Shown here one piece after another: positions 16,350 to 25,418 of a DNA stretch of 64,000 bases. The translations under genes and the position numbers were made by a program. Source of the DNA: Streptomyces liliiviolaceus (GTDB lineage Bacteria > Actinomycetota > Actinomycetes > Streptomycetales > Streptomycetaceae); contig NZ_JAGPYQ010000001.1 of NCBI RefSeq assembly GCF_018070025.1, positions 6,200,001 through 6,264,000 on the forward strand, given 5' to 3'. Below the pieces are notes generated by a model. It ran no database searches. It had not been told where the DNA came from and worked only from the letters and a program-made list of their open reading frames with translations. The stretch's first letter is position 1. Each line of letters starts with the position of its first letter.

Positions 16350-18428
16350 TCACTCCCCTTCCGGCACAAGGAACTCGCACCAGACGCACTTGCCGCCGCC
16401 CCGCGCCTCGACGCCCCAGACGTCCGCGAGGCGGTCCACCAGCAGGAGGCCCCGGCCCGAGACACCGGACTCCCCCGCCTCCCGGCGCCGGGGAAGCGCG
16501 CTGGACGCGTCCTCGACCTCGACGCGGATCCGGCGGTCCGGACCGGTGAGGGCGCGCAGGGTGACGACGGCGGCGCCCTCCGTGTGCATGAGGGCGTTGG
16601 TGATCAGTTCGTCGGCGATCAGCTCGATCTCGTCCGCGCGCTCCCGGGCGCCCCAGGCCCGTACCGCCGCGCGGACCATGTGCCGGGCCTCGGTGAGCGC
16701 CTCCGGGTCCCCCGGCCCCACGTGCTGCTGGACCCGCCCGCCGGAGCGCCGCGCGTCCCTGCCCACCCGGCGGAGCAGGAGCAGCGCCACGTCGTCCTCG
16801 CCGCCGCGTTCCTCCGCCACGTCGATGAGGCGGTCGGCCAGATCGCGGACGTCGTCGGGTCCCGCGGCGACCAGCGCGCGCAGGGTCCGCATGCCGTCGT
16901 CGAGGTCGATGCCCGGCTGTTCGACGAGGCCGTCGGTGCACAGGAGCAGTGTCTGACCGGGATCGAGTTCCAGGGTCTCGACCGGGTATTCGAGGCGCCC
17001 GAACTCGGCGGACAGGCCGAGCGGCAGGCCGCCCGCCACGGCGAGCCGGTGGCAGCCGCCGTCCGTGTCGCGGACCAGCGGGTCGATGTGTCCGGCCCGG
17101 ACGACCTGGACCACTCCGGTGTCCAGTGCGGCCTCCGCGTACAGGCAGGTCGCGAAGCGTTCGGTGTCGAGTTCGTGCAGGAAGACGGAGGCGCGGGCCA
17201 TGACGGTGGCGGGGGTGTGGCCCTCGGCCGCGTAGGCGCGCAGGACGATCCGCAGCTGGCCCATGACGGCCGCCGCGTGCGTGTCGTGGCCCTGGACGTC
17301 ACCGATGACGGCGCCGACCCGGCCGCCGGGCAGCGGGATCACGTCGTACCAGTCGCCGCCGATCTCGCGGCCGAGGGAGCCCGAGCGGTAGCGCACGGCG
17401 ACGTCGGCGCCGGGGACGCGCGGGATCGTGCGCGGCAGCATGGCCTGCTGGAGGCCCTGGGCGAGGTCCTTCTCCTGCTCGTAGAACATGGCGCGCTGGA
17501 GGCTCTGCGCGATGCTGCTGCCGAGGGCGACGAGGACGTTGCGGTCCTGGGCGGAGAAGCCGCGCCGGTCGTTGTAGAGCAGACCCATGGCTCCGATGGG
17601 TCTGGCCTGTGCGATGAGGGGCAGATAGGCCGCCGAGGTGATGTCGAGTGCGGTGATGTGCGGCCACAGCAGCGGATAGCTCTCGGCGAACTCCTCCGGC
17701 GACTCGATGAAGCGCGGGGTCAGCGTGCGCACGACCTCGCTCATCGGGTACTGCTCGTCGATGCCGGTGACCAGCGTGCCGGGTACGAAGCTGCCCTTGG
17801 GGCCCTCCGCGACCAGCCGGATGCGGCCGGCCTCGACGAGGCCCATGACGAGGCTGGTGGCGCCCAGGTGGGTGACGCCCTGGTTGTTCTTCAGGACGTC
17901 GATGACGTCCTGGACCGTGCGGGCGTGGGCGAGGGCCGCCGTGGTGATCTGTACGACGTTCGTCTGCCGGCGGCGGGCCTCGATGTCCAGGGCGGCCTTC
18001 TCCCGCCGGTCCTGGGCCTCGCTCAGTTCCCGGGTGGCGTCACGGATGATGCCGATGATGCGGCGTGGCCGGCCGGTCGCGTCGCGCTGGATGTAGCCCT
18101 GGGTGTGGGTCCAGCGCAGGGTGCCGTCCCGGCGGAGGACGCGGAAGTACGCCCCGTAGTTCTCGCTGCCGTCCTTGAGGGACTGGGAGACGTGCGTGTC
18201 GAGGCGGTGGGCCTCGTCCGGCGGCACGCGCGGGGCCAGGTTCTCCGGACGGTCGGCGTACTCCTCGGGAAGCACGTCGAAGATCTCGTGGGCCAGGGCG
18301 TCCATCCGCATGAGACCGGTGTCCAGGTCCCAGTCGAAGCTGCCCATGCGGTTGAGCGCCAGGATCGGGTCCGGTTGGGCGGGCCAGTCGTCCGGGAGTG
18401 ACAGAGCGCTCTCACCCCGATCAACCAT
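16350..18428 (-). CDS. PAS-GAF-PP2C phosphatase with C-terminal anti-sigma-type kinase domain
   Basis: Multidomain regulator of 692 residues, predicted soluble. PAS/PAC covers about 25-135, GAF 160-320, a SpoIIE/RsbU-type PP2C phosphatase 345-560 and an RsbW-like HATPase domain 575-690. Phosphatase metal motifs are present: GGDWYDV, GDVQGHD and CTDGLVEQPG. The kinase-like domain has the N-box ELITNALMHTEG and the G2 box GRGLLLVDRL. Phosphatase and kinase in one chain suggest partner switching on an anti-anti-sigma factor, in the manner of Streptomyces OsaC-type proteins. No such antagonist gene lies nearby. Start ATG 18428. The input signal (PAS/GAF ligand) is unknown. Confidence 0.9.
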   Translation of the reverse strand: MVDRGESALSLPDDWPAQPDPILALNRMGSFDWDLDTGLMRMDALAHEIFDVLPEEYADRPENLAPRVPPDEAHRLDTHVSQSLKDGSENYGAYFRVLRRDGTLRWTHTQGYIQRDATGRPRRIIGIIRDATRELSEAQDRREKAALDIEARRRQTNVVQITTAALAHARTVQDVIDVLKNNQGVTHLGATSLVMGLVEAGRIRLVAEGPKGSFVPGTLVTGIDEQYPMSEVVRTLTPRFIESPEEFAESYPLLWPHITALDITSAAYLPLIAQARPIGAMGLLYNDRRGFSAQDRNVLVALGSSIAQSLQRAMFYEQEKDLAQGLQQAMLPRTIPRVPGADVAVRYRSGSLGREIGGDWYDVIPLPGGRVGAVIGDVQGHDTHAAAVMGQLRIVLRAYAAEGHTPATVMARASVFLHELDTERFATCLYAEAALDTGVVQVVRAGHIDPLVRDTDGGCHRLAVAGGLPLGLSAEFGRLEYPVETLELDPGQTLLLCTDGLVEQPGIDLDDGMRTLRALVAAGPDDVRDLADRLIDVAEERGGEDDVALLLLRRVGRDARRSGGRVQQHVGPGDPEALTEARHMVRAAVRAWGARERADEIELIADELITNALMHTEGAAVVTLRALTGPDRRIRVEVEDASSALPRRREAGESGVSGRGLLLVDRLADVWGVEARGGGKCVWCEFLVPEGE

Positions 18429-18552
18429 GTGTTCACCTTGTCAGGGTTTACCCGAATTCTCGACTCGGCCCAGGACGTAATCTGGTCGCTCCGCGTGCGG
18501 GGGAAGAGGAAAGAACGGGACAAGGGGAAAGCACGGGAAGGGAGCGGCCGGC

Positions 18553-19959
18553 GTGGAGTGGTTCACCGCACCCGAGTACTGGACCGGCCGGCTGGTCTTC
18601 CAGCGGGCGCTGGCGGTGGTCTATCTCGTCGCGTTCCTGGGCGCCGCTCTCCAGTTCCGTGCGCTGATCGGCGAGCGGGGCATGCTGCCGGTGTCCCGGT
18701 TCGTGGCCCGGGTGCCGTTCCGGCGGGCGCCGAGCGTGTTCCACCTCCACTTCTCGGACCGCTTCTTCGCGGCCTGGGCGTGGACGGGCTGTGCGGTGTC
18801 GCTGGCACTCGTCGCGGGGCTGGCCGACCTTCTCCCGCTGTGGGGCGCCATGCTGCTCTGGCTCGTCCCCTGGGTGCTGTACCTGTCGATCGTGAACGTC
18901 GGCCAGACCTGGTACGGCTTCGGCTGGGAGTCCCTGCTCCTGGAGACCGGCTTCCTCGCGGTGTTCCTGGGCAACGACGAGGTCGCGCCGCCCGTCGTGG
19001 TGCTCTTCCTGCTGCGCTGGATCCTGTTCCGGGTGGAGTTCGGGGCGGGCCTGATCAAGATGCGCGGCGACGCGTGCTGGCGGAAGCTGACCTGCCTGGA
19101 CTTCCACCATGAGACCCAGCCGATGCCGGGTCCGCTGAGCTGGTTCTTCCACCGTCTTCCGAAGCCGTTCCACCGGGCCGAGGTGGCCGCCAACCACGTC
19201 ACCCAACTCGTCGTGCCGTTCCTGCTGTTCGCCCCGCAGCCGGTCGCCACGGCCGCCGCCGCCCTGATGATCGTCACCCAGCTGTGGCTGGTCCTGTCCG
19301 GCAACTTCTCCTGGCTGAACTGGATCACGATCGTGCTGGCCGTGCCGGCCCTGACCCTGCCCGGCACAGCCCCGGAGGTCGCCGGCACCCCGCTCTGGTA
19401 CGAGATCGTGGTCCTGTCGGCCGCGGCACTGCTCGTGTTCCTCAGCCACGGCCCGGTCCGCAACATGGTCTCCCGCCGCCAGACGATGAACCGCTCCTTC
19501 GACCCGCTCCATCTGGTGAACACCTACGGGGCGTTCGGCAGCGTCAGCCGGATCCGGTACGAGGTGGTGGTCGAGGGCACGGCCGACCCGGTGCCACGCG
19601 AGGACGAGGGCTGGCTGGAGTACGGGTTCCGGGGCAAGCCGGGCGATCCGCGGCGCTGGCCCCGCCAGTTCGCGCCCTACCATCTGCGGCTGGACTGGCT
19701 GATGTGGTTCGCCGCGCTCTCCCCCGGCTACGCCGAGCCCTGGTTCGGCGGTTTCGTGGCACGCCTCCTGGCGAACGACCGCGACACGCTCCGCCTCCTG
19801 CGCCACTCCCCGTTCCCTCCGGACGCCCCGCCCCACCACGTCAGGGCCCGCCTCTACCGCTACCGGTACACGACCTGGCAGGAACTGCGGAGGACGGGCG
19901 CGTGCTGGGAGCGGACGTACGTGCGGGAGTTCTTTCCGCCGACGCGGCTGGACGGCTAG
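18553..19959 (+). CDS. Lipase maturation factor (LMF1) family membrane protein
   Basis: Multispanning membrane protein of 468 residues. At least eight hydrophobic segments are visible, for example LAVVYLVAFLGAALQF, LLPLWGAMLLWLVPWVLYLSIVNV and VAPPVVVLFLLRWILF. Family landmarks are WYGFGWESLLLETGFLAVFLG, RWILFRVEFGAGLIKMRGD, CWRKLTCLDFHHETQPMPGPLSW and the C-terminal PYHLRLDWLMWFAAL. In vertebrates LMF1 supports folding of secreted lipases in the ER; the bacterial role is not established. Start GTG 18553. It stands alone, divergent from the PP2C gene. No lipase gene is near. Confidence 0.87.
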   Translation: MEWFTAPEYWTGRLVFQRALAVVYLVAFLGAALQFRALIGERGMLPVSRFVARVPFRRAPSVFHLHFSDRFFAAWAWTGCAVSLALVAGLADLLPLWGAMLLWLVPWVLYLSIVNVGQTWYGFGWESLLLETGFLAVFLGNDEVAPPVVVLFLLRWILFRVEFGAGLIKMRGDACWRKLTCLDFHHETQPMPGPLSWFFHRLPKPFHRAEVAANHVTQLVVPFLLFAPQPVATAAAALMIVTQLWLVLSGNFSWLNWITIVLAVPALTLPGTAPEVAGTPLWYEIVVLSAAALLVFLSHGPVRNMVSRRQTMNRSFDPLHLVNTYGAFGSVSRIRYEVVVEGTADPVPREDEGWLEYGFRGKPGDPRRWPRQFAPYHLRLDWLMWFAALSPGYAEPWFGGFVARLLANDRDTLRLLRHSPFPPDAPPHHVRARLYRYRYTTWQELRRTGACWERTYVREFFPPTRLDG

Positions 19960-19983
19960 GCCTCTCGGAGGGGGCTTGTCGGC

Positions 19984-20838
19984 TCAGAGACCGTAGACGC
20001 GGGTGGCCGTGCCCGAGAAGATCTCCTCCCGCTCGCCCTCGTCGAGCTTCTCGGTCAACTGGTCCGCGATGTCGACGACTTCGGCGTACGAGGCCACGAG
20101 CGTGCACACCGGCCAGTCGGAGCCGAACATGAGGCGGCCGGGGCCGAAGGCTTCGAGCACCGTGTCCCCGTAGGGAACCAGGCCGCCCGCCCCCCAGCTC
20201 CGCGGGTCCGCCTCCGTGACCATTCCGGAGAGTTTGCAGACGGTGTTCGGCAGGGCGGCGAGAGCCCGCACATCGGTGGCCCAGGGCTCCCGTTCCCCCG
20301 TGCCGATGGGTGGCTTGCCCAGGTGGTCGAGCACGAAGGTGAGGCCGGGGTGCCGCTCCGCCGCCCGCGCGCAGGCGGGCAGTTGATGCGGCAGGACGAC
20401 GAGGTCGTAGACGAGGCCCGCTTCCGCGACCGCCGCCAGCCCTCGGCGTACGTCCTCGCGCAGCAGCCATCGCGGGTCGGGTTCGCCCTGGACCTGGTGG
20501 CGGACGCCCCTGAGGTGTCGGCCGCCGGGCAGCTCGCGCAGGCGGGCCAGTTCGTCCGCGACGTCGGGGCGGGTGAGGTCGGTCCAGCCGACGACCGCTC
20601 CGATCAGTTCGTCGCTCTCCGCGAGCGCCAGGAACTCGGGGGTCTCCTCGGCCACCGTGACCGTCTGCACGAGGACGGTCCGGGCGACTCCGGCGGCACG
20701 GGCTTCCCGAGCCAGCTCCTCGACCGTGAAGTTCCGCCGCAGGGGCGCGAGTTCGGGGCCCTCGATCCAGTCCTGGTCCCTCACCGACAGGTCCCACACG
20801 TGATGGTGGGCGTCCACGATCCCCGTGCGGCCCGTCAC
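19984..20838 (-). CDS. L-fuconolactonase-type amidohydrolase
   Basis: Amidohydrolase-2 (COG3618) enzyme of 284 residues, predicted to open L-fucono-lactone to L-fuconate, step 2 of oxidative L-fucose breakdown. Metal and active-site motifs are DAHHHVWDL at the N-terminus, LDHLGKPPI in the middle and FGSDWPVCTL near the C-terminus. Start GTG 20838 overlaps the mutarotase stop (GTGA). It is the last gene of a five-gene catabolic series with four-base overlaps. Substrate is inferred from the neighbours, above all the well-matched fuconate dehydratase; related enzymes also take other sugar lactones. Confidence 0.87.
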   Translation of the reverse strand: MTGRTGIVDAHHHVWDLSVRDQDWIEGPELAPLRRNFTVEELAREARAAGVARTVLVQTVTVAEETPEFLALAESDELIGAVVGWTDLTRPDVADELARLRELPGGRHLRGVRHQVQGEPDPRWLLREDVRRGLAAVAEAGLVYDLVVLPHQLPACARAAERHPGLTFVLDHLGKPPIGTGEREPWATDVRALAALPNTVCKLSGMVTEADPRSWGAGGLVPYGDTVLEAFGPGRLMFGSDWPVCTLVASYAEVVDIADQLTEKLDEGEREEIFSGTATRVYGL

Positions 20839-21149
20839 GGCAGCTCCCAGACGACCGGCAGTCCGGCCTCCGAGCCCTCGGCCGAGTAGTCGTGCACCAC
20901 GTCGAGGAGCTGGGCCATCCGGGCCTGCCAGGCGATGTTGACGGGCAGCTGCTCCAGTTCGGCGAGCAGGCGCGCGTAGTCCTCGCACTCCAGGAGGTGG
21001 AAGAGGTCGGGGCCGCTGCGCCAGATGGTCCAGGACGTGGCGCCCGCGGCGCGGATGGCGTCCGTGAGTTCCGTGGGCACCTGGCGGTGGGCGGCCTCGT
21101 ACGCGTCGATGCGGTCGGCGCGGACCTTGGTGTGCAGGGCGACCCTCAT
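20835..21149 (-). CDS. L-fucose/L-rhamnose mutarotase (RhaM-like)
   Basis: Small cytoplasmic enzyme of 104 residues interconverting alpha and beta anomers of a 6-deoxy sugar. The family pattern is visible: RVALHTKVRADRIDAYEAAH, ATSWTIWRSGPDLFHLLECEDY and the C-terminal WELP. It overlaps both neighbours by four bases (ATGA and GTGA). L-fucose as substrate is inferred from the operon; the sequence family (DUF718/RhaM) also includes rhamnose mutarotases. Confidence 0.88.
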   Translation of the reverse strand: MRVALHTKVRADRIDAYEAAHRQVPTELTDAIRAAGATSWTIWRSGPDLFHLLECEDYARLLAELEQLPVNIAWQARMAQLLDVVHDYSAEGSEAGLPVVWELP

Positions 21150-22162
21150 GACGACTCCTCCTCGGAGGGGACCGGCGCTTCGACGGGCAGGAGGCCCGTC
21201 TCCCGCAGCTCCTGCCAGAGGCTCGCGGGTACGTCGGCCGTGAACTGGGCTGCGCAGTCGCGTACTTCATGGGGTGAGCGGGCGCCGACGAGGACGGCCG
21301 CGACCGCCGGGTGGGCGGCGCAGAAGGCGAGGGCCGCCGCCCGCAGCGTCGTGCCGTGCCGGTCCGCCGCCGCCTTGAGGGCCAGCGCCCGGTCCACCAA
21401 CTCGGGCGGCGCGGCCCGGTAGTCGTACCTCGCGCCGGGTTTCGGGTCGGCCAGCAGGCCGGAGTTGAAGGCGCCGCCGATGACGACGGACGTGCCGCGT
21501 GCCCGGGCGGCCGGCAGCAGGTCGGTGAGCGCCCCCTGGTCGAGGAGGGTGTAGCGGCCGGCGCAGAGCACCACGTCGACATCCGTGTCGCGGACGAAGC
21601 GGGTGAGCATCCCGGCCTGGTTCATGCCCGCGCCTATCGCGCCCACCACCCCTTCCGAGCGCAGTTTCTCCAGCGCCGGATAGCCCTCGCGGAAGGCCTC
21701 CTCGGCGTGGTCGTCCGGGTCGTGGAGGTAGACGACGTCCACCCGGTCGAGGCCGAGCCGCTCCAGACTGGCGTCGAGGGTACGGCGTACGCCGTCCGCG
21801 GTGAAGTCCCACACCCTGCGGTGCGTGGCGGGCACCGCGAACCCGTCGGCCAGGTCGTCGCCGCCCGCGTCGGTGGGCTCCAGACGGCGGCCCACCTTCG
21901 TCGAGACGGTGTACTCCGCCCGGGGACGCCCGCGCAGGGCCGCGCCGAGACGTCGTTCGGAGTGGCCTATGCCGTAGTGGGGCGCGGTGTCGAAGTAGCG
22001 GACGCCCGCGTCCCAGGCGGCGTCCACGGTCGCGTGCGCCTGCTCCTCGGGGACCTCGCTGTAGAGGCCGGCGATACCGACCGTACCGAGGGCCAGCGCG
22101 GTGACGCCGACGGAACCACGGCCGAGCGCACGGGTACCCAGCTGCGTCCCCATGCCGGTCAC
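21146..22162 (-). CDS. Aldo/keto reductase, probable L-fucose dehydrogenase
   Basis: NAD(P)-dependent sugar dehydrogenase of 338 residues, predicted to oxidise L-fucose to the lactone (step 1). AKR active-site groups are seen: YFDTAPHYGIGHSERRLG (Asp and Tyr), STKVGR (Lys) and VVYLHDPDD (His). The sequence resembles D-threo-aldose 1-dehydrogenase/L-fucose dehydrogenase of the AKR superfamily. Start 22162 overlaps the upstream SDR stop as ATGA; a second Met three codons on is possible. Cofactor preference cannot be read off. Confidence 0.88.
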   Translation of the reverse strand: MTGMGTQLGTRALGRGSVGVTALALGTVGIAGLYSEVPEEQAHATVDAAWDAGVRYFDTAPHYGIGHSERRLGAALRGRPRAEYTVSTKVGRRLEPTDAGGDDLADGFAVPATHRRVWDFTADGVRRTLDASLERLGLDRVDVVYLHDPDDHAEEAFREGYPALEKLRSEGVVGAIGAGMNQAGMLTRFVRDTDVDVVLCAGRYTLLDQGALTDLLPAARARGTSVVIGGAFNSGLLADPKPGARYDYRAAPPELVDRALALKAAADRHGTTLRAAALAFCAAHPAVAAVLVGARSPHEVRDCAAQFTADVPASLWQELRETGLLPVEAPVPSEEESS

Positions 22163-22914
22163 CGGCCCGCCGGGCGCAGCCGCAGCCCCTGCATGCCGCC
22201 GTCGACCGCGAGGGCCGTCCCGGTGGTGGCGCCCGACAGCGGGCTCGCCAGGTAGGCGATGGCGCCCGCGACCTCGTCGGCCGAGACGAGGCGTCCGGTG
22301 GGCTGGCGGGCTTCCAGCGCGGTCCGCTCGGCGGCCGGGTCGGGCGCGGCGTCCAGGAGGCGGCCGACCCAGGGGGTGTCGGCCGTGCCGGGGTTCACGC
22401 AGTTGACGCGGATGCCCTCACGGACGTGGTCGGCGGCCATGGCGAGGGTCAGCGACAGGACCGCGCCCTTGGAAGCGGAGTACAGGGCGCGCTGCGGGAG
22501 GCCCGCGGTGGCGGCGATGGAGCAGGTGTTGACGACGGCCGCGTGCGACGACTTCCGCAGGTGCGGCAGGGCGGCCCTGGCCGTGCGGACCATACCGACG
22601 ACGTTGACGTCCATGACGCGGTGCCAGGCCTCGTCGTCGTTGTCCTCCACGGTGCCCTGGGCGCCGATGCCCGCGTTGTTGACCAGCACGTCCAGGCCGC
22701 CGAGGTCGGCGACCGCGGCGGCGACGGCCAGGCGCACGGACTCGTCGTCGGTGACGTCGGCCCGGTAGCCGAGCAGCGGTTTCCGCACGCTCTCCGGGTC
22801 CAGGTCGAGCACGGCGACCTGGGCGCCGCGGGCGGCGAGGAGTTCCGCGGTGGCGCGGCCGATTCCGGAGCCACCGCCCGTCACCAGCGCCTTGAGTCCC
22901 TCGAAGTCACTCAT
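22159..22914 (-). CDS. SDR, probable 2-keto-3-deoxy-L-fuconate dehydrogenase
   Basis: Classical short-chain dehydrogenase of 251 residues. The cofactor loop [10 protein letters not shown] is followed by LDLD, favouring NAD. The NNAGIG motif, the catalytic Ser in NTCSIAAT and Tyr/Lys in YSASK are all present. By operon position it should oxidise C4 of 2-keto-3-deoxy-L-fuconate to the 2,4-diketo acid. Start ATG 22914 overlaps the dehydratase stop (ATGA); longer readings only extend over that gene. Specificity is inferred from context. Confidence 0.88.
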   Translation of the reverse strand: MSDFEGLKALVTGGGSGIGRATAELLAARGAQVAVLDLDPESVRKPLLGYRADVTDDESVRLAVAAAVADLGGLDVLVNNAGIGAQGTVEDNDDEAWHRVMDVNVVGMVRTARAALPHLRKSSHAAVVNTCSIAATAGLPQRALYSASKGAVLSLTLAMAADHVREGIRVNCVNPGTADTPWVGRLLDAAPDPAAERTALEARQPTGRLVSADEVAGAIAYLASPLSGATTGTALAVDGGMQGLRLRPAGR

Positions 22915-24293
22915 GCCGCCTGCTCCTTCTGCTTCGCCGTCTGCTGTCGCTGCTGCCCGGCCTGCTGCCGTTCGAGGTCGGCGGCCCAGAACGTGCCGCC
23001 GGGGAAGGTGAACTCGGCGATGGACTCCGGCCGCATGGCCGCCGAGAAGCCCGGCAGGGTGGGCGCCCTGTACCGACCCTCCTGGATCACCACCGGGTCG
23101 AGGAAGTGGTCGTGCAGATGGTCGACGTACTCGATCACACGGTTCTCGGTGGTGCCGGACAGCGCCACGTAGTCGAACATCGAGAGGTGCTGGACGAGTT
23201 CGCACAGTCCGACACCGCCGGCGTGCGGGCAGACGGGGACGCCGAACTTGGCCGCGAGCAGCAGGATGGCGAGGTTCTCGTTGACTCCGCCGACCCGGGC
23301 CGCGTCGATCTGCAGGACGTCGATCGCGCCCGCCTGGAGCAGCTGCTTGAAGACGATCCGGTTCTGTACGTGCTCCCCGGTGGCGACCTTGACCGGCGCG
23401 ACGGCCTCACGGACGGCGGCATGGCCGAGGACGTCGTCGGGGCTGGTGGGCTCCTCGATCCAGTACGGGTCGAACTCGGCCAGTGCTTTGGTCCACTCGA
23501 TGGCCTCGTCGACGTTCCACCGCTGGTTGGCGTCGATGGCGATCCGGATGTCCGGCCCGACGACGGCCCGGGCCACCCGGCAGCGGCGTACGTCGTCGGC
23601 GAGGTCCGCGCCGACCTTCAGCTTGATCTGGGTGAAGCCGTCGGCGACGGCCTGGCGGGCCAGCCGGGTGAGCTTCTCGTCGGAGTAGCCGAGCCAGCCG
23701 GGCGAGGTGGTGTAGCCGGGGAAGCCGCGCTCCTTCAGCAGCGCGGTCCGTTCCGCCGCGCCCTCCCTGCCGTGGCGCAGCAGCCCGAGCGCGTCCTCGG
23801 GGGTGAGGACGTCCGCGATGTACCGGAAGTCCACCTGGGCGACGAGCCATTCGGGGGTGGCGTCGGCCAGGAGCTGCCACAGGGGTTTGCGGGCGCGCTT
23901 GGCGGCGAGGTCCCAGACGGCGTTGACGACGGCGCCGATCGCCATGTGCATCACGCCCTTCTCGGGCCCGAGCCAGCGTAGTTGGCTGTCGCCCGTGAGG
24001 TCGCGGGCGAGCGATCCCGGGTCCGCGCACAACTCGTCGACCGACCGCCCGACGACGTGCGGGCGCAGCGCCTCGATCGCGGCGACCTGGACGTCGTTGC
24101 CCCGCCCGATGGTGAAGGTGAACCCGTGCCCCTCCAGTCCGTCGCCCGTGTCGTCGTCGGTGCGCAGCACGACGTACGCCGCCGAGTAGTCGGGATCCGG
24201 ATTCATGGCATCGGACCCGTCCAGCTCACGCGAGGTGGGAAATCGAATGTCATAGGTGTCGACCGCGATGACGCGAGCGGCGGATGAGGACAC
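22911..24293 (-). CDS. L-fuconate dehydratase (enolase superfamily)
   Basis: Dehydrates L-fuconate to 2-keto-3-deoxy-L-fuconate; 460 residues. Active-site residues are K224 and K226 (KLKVG), D254 (DANQRW), E280 ([10 protein letters not shown]), E307 (GEHVQN) and H357 (CPHAGGVGL). These equal, with a constant offset of six, the residues I recall for the characterised Xanthomonas campestris FucD (K218, K220, D248, E274, E301, H351). That makes this the most specific assignment in the operon. The C-terminus has a Gln/Ala-rich tail ([18 protein letters not shown]) probably not part of the fold. Start GTG 24293 with AAAGG upstream. It heads the catabolic part of the operon, 88 bp after the transporter genes. 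Confidence 0.93.
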   Translation of the reverse strand: MSSSAARVIAVDTYDIRFPTSRELDGSDAMNPDPDYSAAYVVLRTDDDTGDGLEGHGFTFTIGRGNDVQVAAIEALRPHVVGRSVDELCADPGSLARDLTGDSQLRWLGPEKGVMHMAIGAVVNAVWDLAAKRARKPLWQLLADATPEWLVAQVDFRYIADVLTPEDALGLLRHGREGAAERTALLKERGFPGYTTSPGWLGYSDEKLTRLARQAVADGFTQIKLKVGADLADDVRRCRVARAVVGPDIRIAIDANQRWNVDEAIEWTKALAEFDPYWIEEPTSPDDVLGHAAVREAVAPVKVATGEHVQNRIVFKQLLQAGAIDVLQIDAARVGGVNENLAILLLAAKFGVPVCPHAGGVGLCELVQHLSMFDYVALSGTTENRVIEYVDHLHDHFLDPVVIQEGRYRAPTLPGFSAAMRPESIAEFTFPGGTFWAADLERQQAGQQRQQTAKQKEQAA

Positions 24294-24320
24294 AGGAATA
24301 CCTTTCGGTCAGGCCCCGTA

Positions 24321-24342
24321 AGGGGCGCGGGGAACTGCGCGC
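24321..24342 (-). repeat. 3'-end repeat element after the fucose permease gene
   Basis: One copy of the CGCGCAGTTCCCCGCGCCCC element on the minus strand, 38 nt after the permease stop, followed by the hairpin GCCCC-TTAC-GGGGC. It lies inside what looks like one operon, between transporter and catabolic genes. It may lower downstream expression or mark a processing point rather than end the transcript. Confidence 0.85.
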
Positions 24343-24380
24343 TCAGCCACAGCGGACCCGCAGATGCACACCACGCACGC

Positions 24381-25418
24381 CTAGTCCTGCGCCCGGCCGG
24401 TGGTCACACGGGCGATCATGAGGGCGACCAGGATGATCCCTCCATAGATGGCTTGGATCCAGAAGGACGGCACCTGCGCGAGCGTCAACAGGTTCTGCAC
24501 CACGCCAAGAAGGAGAACGCCCGTGAGGGCCCCGAACATCGTGCCCTTGCCCCCGTCGAGACTGATCCCCCCGATCACCGCCGCGGCGAACACCGTGAAG
24601 ATCATGTTCTGCCCCTGATTGGCATTGATCGCGCCGACATAGCCGGTCTGCATCAGCCCACCGACAGCGGCCAGCGTCCCCGCGACGACGAACACGCCGA
24701 GCATGACCCGCTCGACCCGGATTCCGGCCGCGCGCGCCGCGTCCGGATTGCCGCCGATCGCGTACAGGGCCCGTCCCCAGCGGTGGTACTTGAGGACGAA
24801 TCCGGCGACCGCGAACGCCGCCGCGGCCAGCCACACCGAGATCGGCACGGTCAGGAAGGTGGTGGTGGCCAGCGTGTAGAACGCGTCGGGCATCCCGAAG
24901 AGCGTCTTGCCCTCGGTCGCGCCGACGAGCAGCCCGCGCAGGATGATCAGCATCGCGAGGGTCACGATGAACGCGTTGAGCTTGAGCTTCACGACGAGGA
25001 AGCCGTTGAACCCGCCGATGACCGCGCCGACGACGAGGATCGCGAGCAGGGCGATTCCCGCGGGCAGTTCCGTGCCCCAGCCGGACTGCGCGGCGGGCAG
25101 CAGCAACAGCGCGCCGACGGCGGGCGCGATGCCGACGACCGACTCCAGGGACAGGTCGAACTTGCCGGTGATGAGCACGAGCGACTCGGCGAGGACGACC
25201 ATCGCGAGGGCCGCCGAGGCGCCCAGGACGGAGATCAGGTTCTGCTCGGTGAGGAAGGCGTCGTTGACGAACGCGCCGAGCACCAGCAGCAGCAACAGGG
25301 CCGGTACGAGGGCGAGTTCGCGCGCCCTGCGCAGGAGTACGGCCTTGGCGTCGGCCTTGCTCCGCAGGGGTCGCAGAGGGGTGGGGGCCGAGGCCGACGG
25401 GGCCTTCGTGTCAGCCAT
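24381..25418 (-). CDS. Sugar ABC transporter permease (RbsC type)
   Basis: Inner-membrane permease of 345 residues with about nine hydrophobic segments. The conserved loop GRALYAIGGNPDAARAAGIRV, which contacts the ATPase in CUT2 systems, is near residues 215-235. Start ATG 25418 overlaps the ATPase stop by eight bases. With the ATPase and binding protein it forms a ribose-type (CUT2) importer. L-fucose as cargo is inferred from the catabolic genes downstream. Confidence 0.92.
   Translation of the reverse strand: MADTKAPSASAPTPLRPLRSKADAKAVLLRRARELALVPALLLLLVLGAFVNDAFLTEQNLISVLGASAALAMVVLAESLVLITGKFDLSLESVVGIAPAVGALLLLPAAQSGWGTELPAGIALLAILVVGAVIGGFNGFLVVKLKLNAFIVTLAMLIILRGLLVGATEGKTLFGMPDAFYTLATTTFLTVPISVWLAAAAFAVAGFVLKYHRWGRALYAIGGNPDAARAAGIRVERVMLGVFVVAGTLAAVGGLMQTGYVGAINANQGQNMIFTVFAAAVIGGISLDGGKGTMFGALTGVLLLGVVQNLLTLAQVPSFWIQAIYGGIILVALMIARVTTGRAQD

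Noticed and set aside
15532..18401. Long plus-strand frames opposite the Fpg and PP2C genes
   Set aside because: Low-complexity translations with no start context; the minus-strand genes have full domain content.
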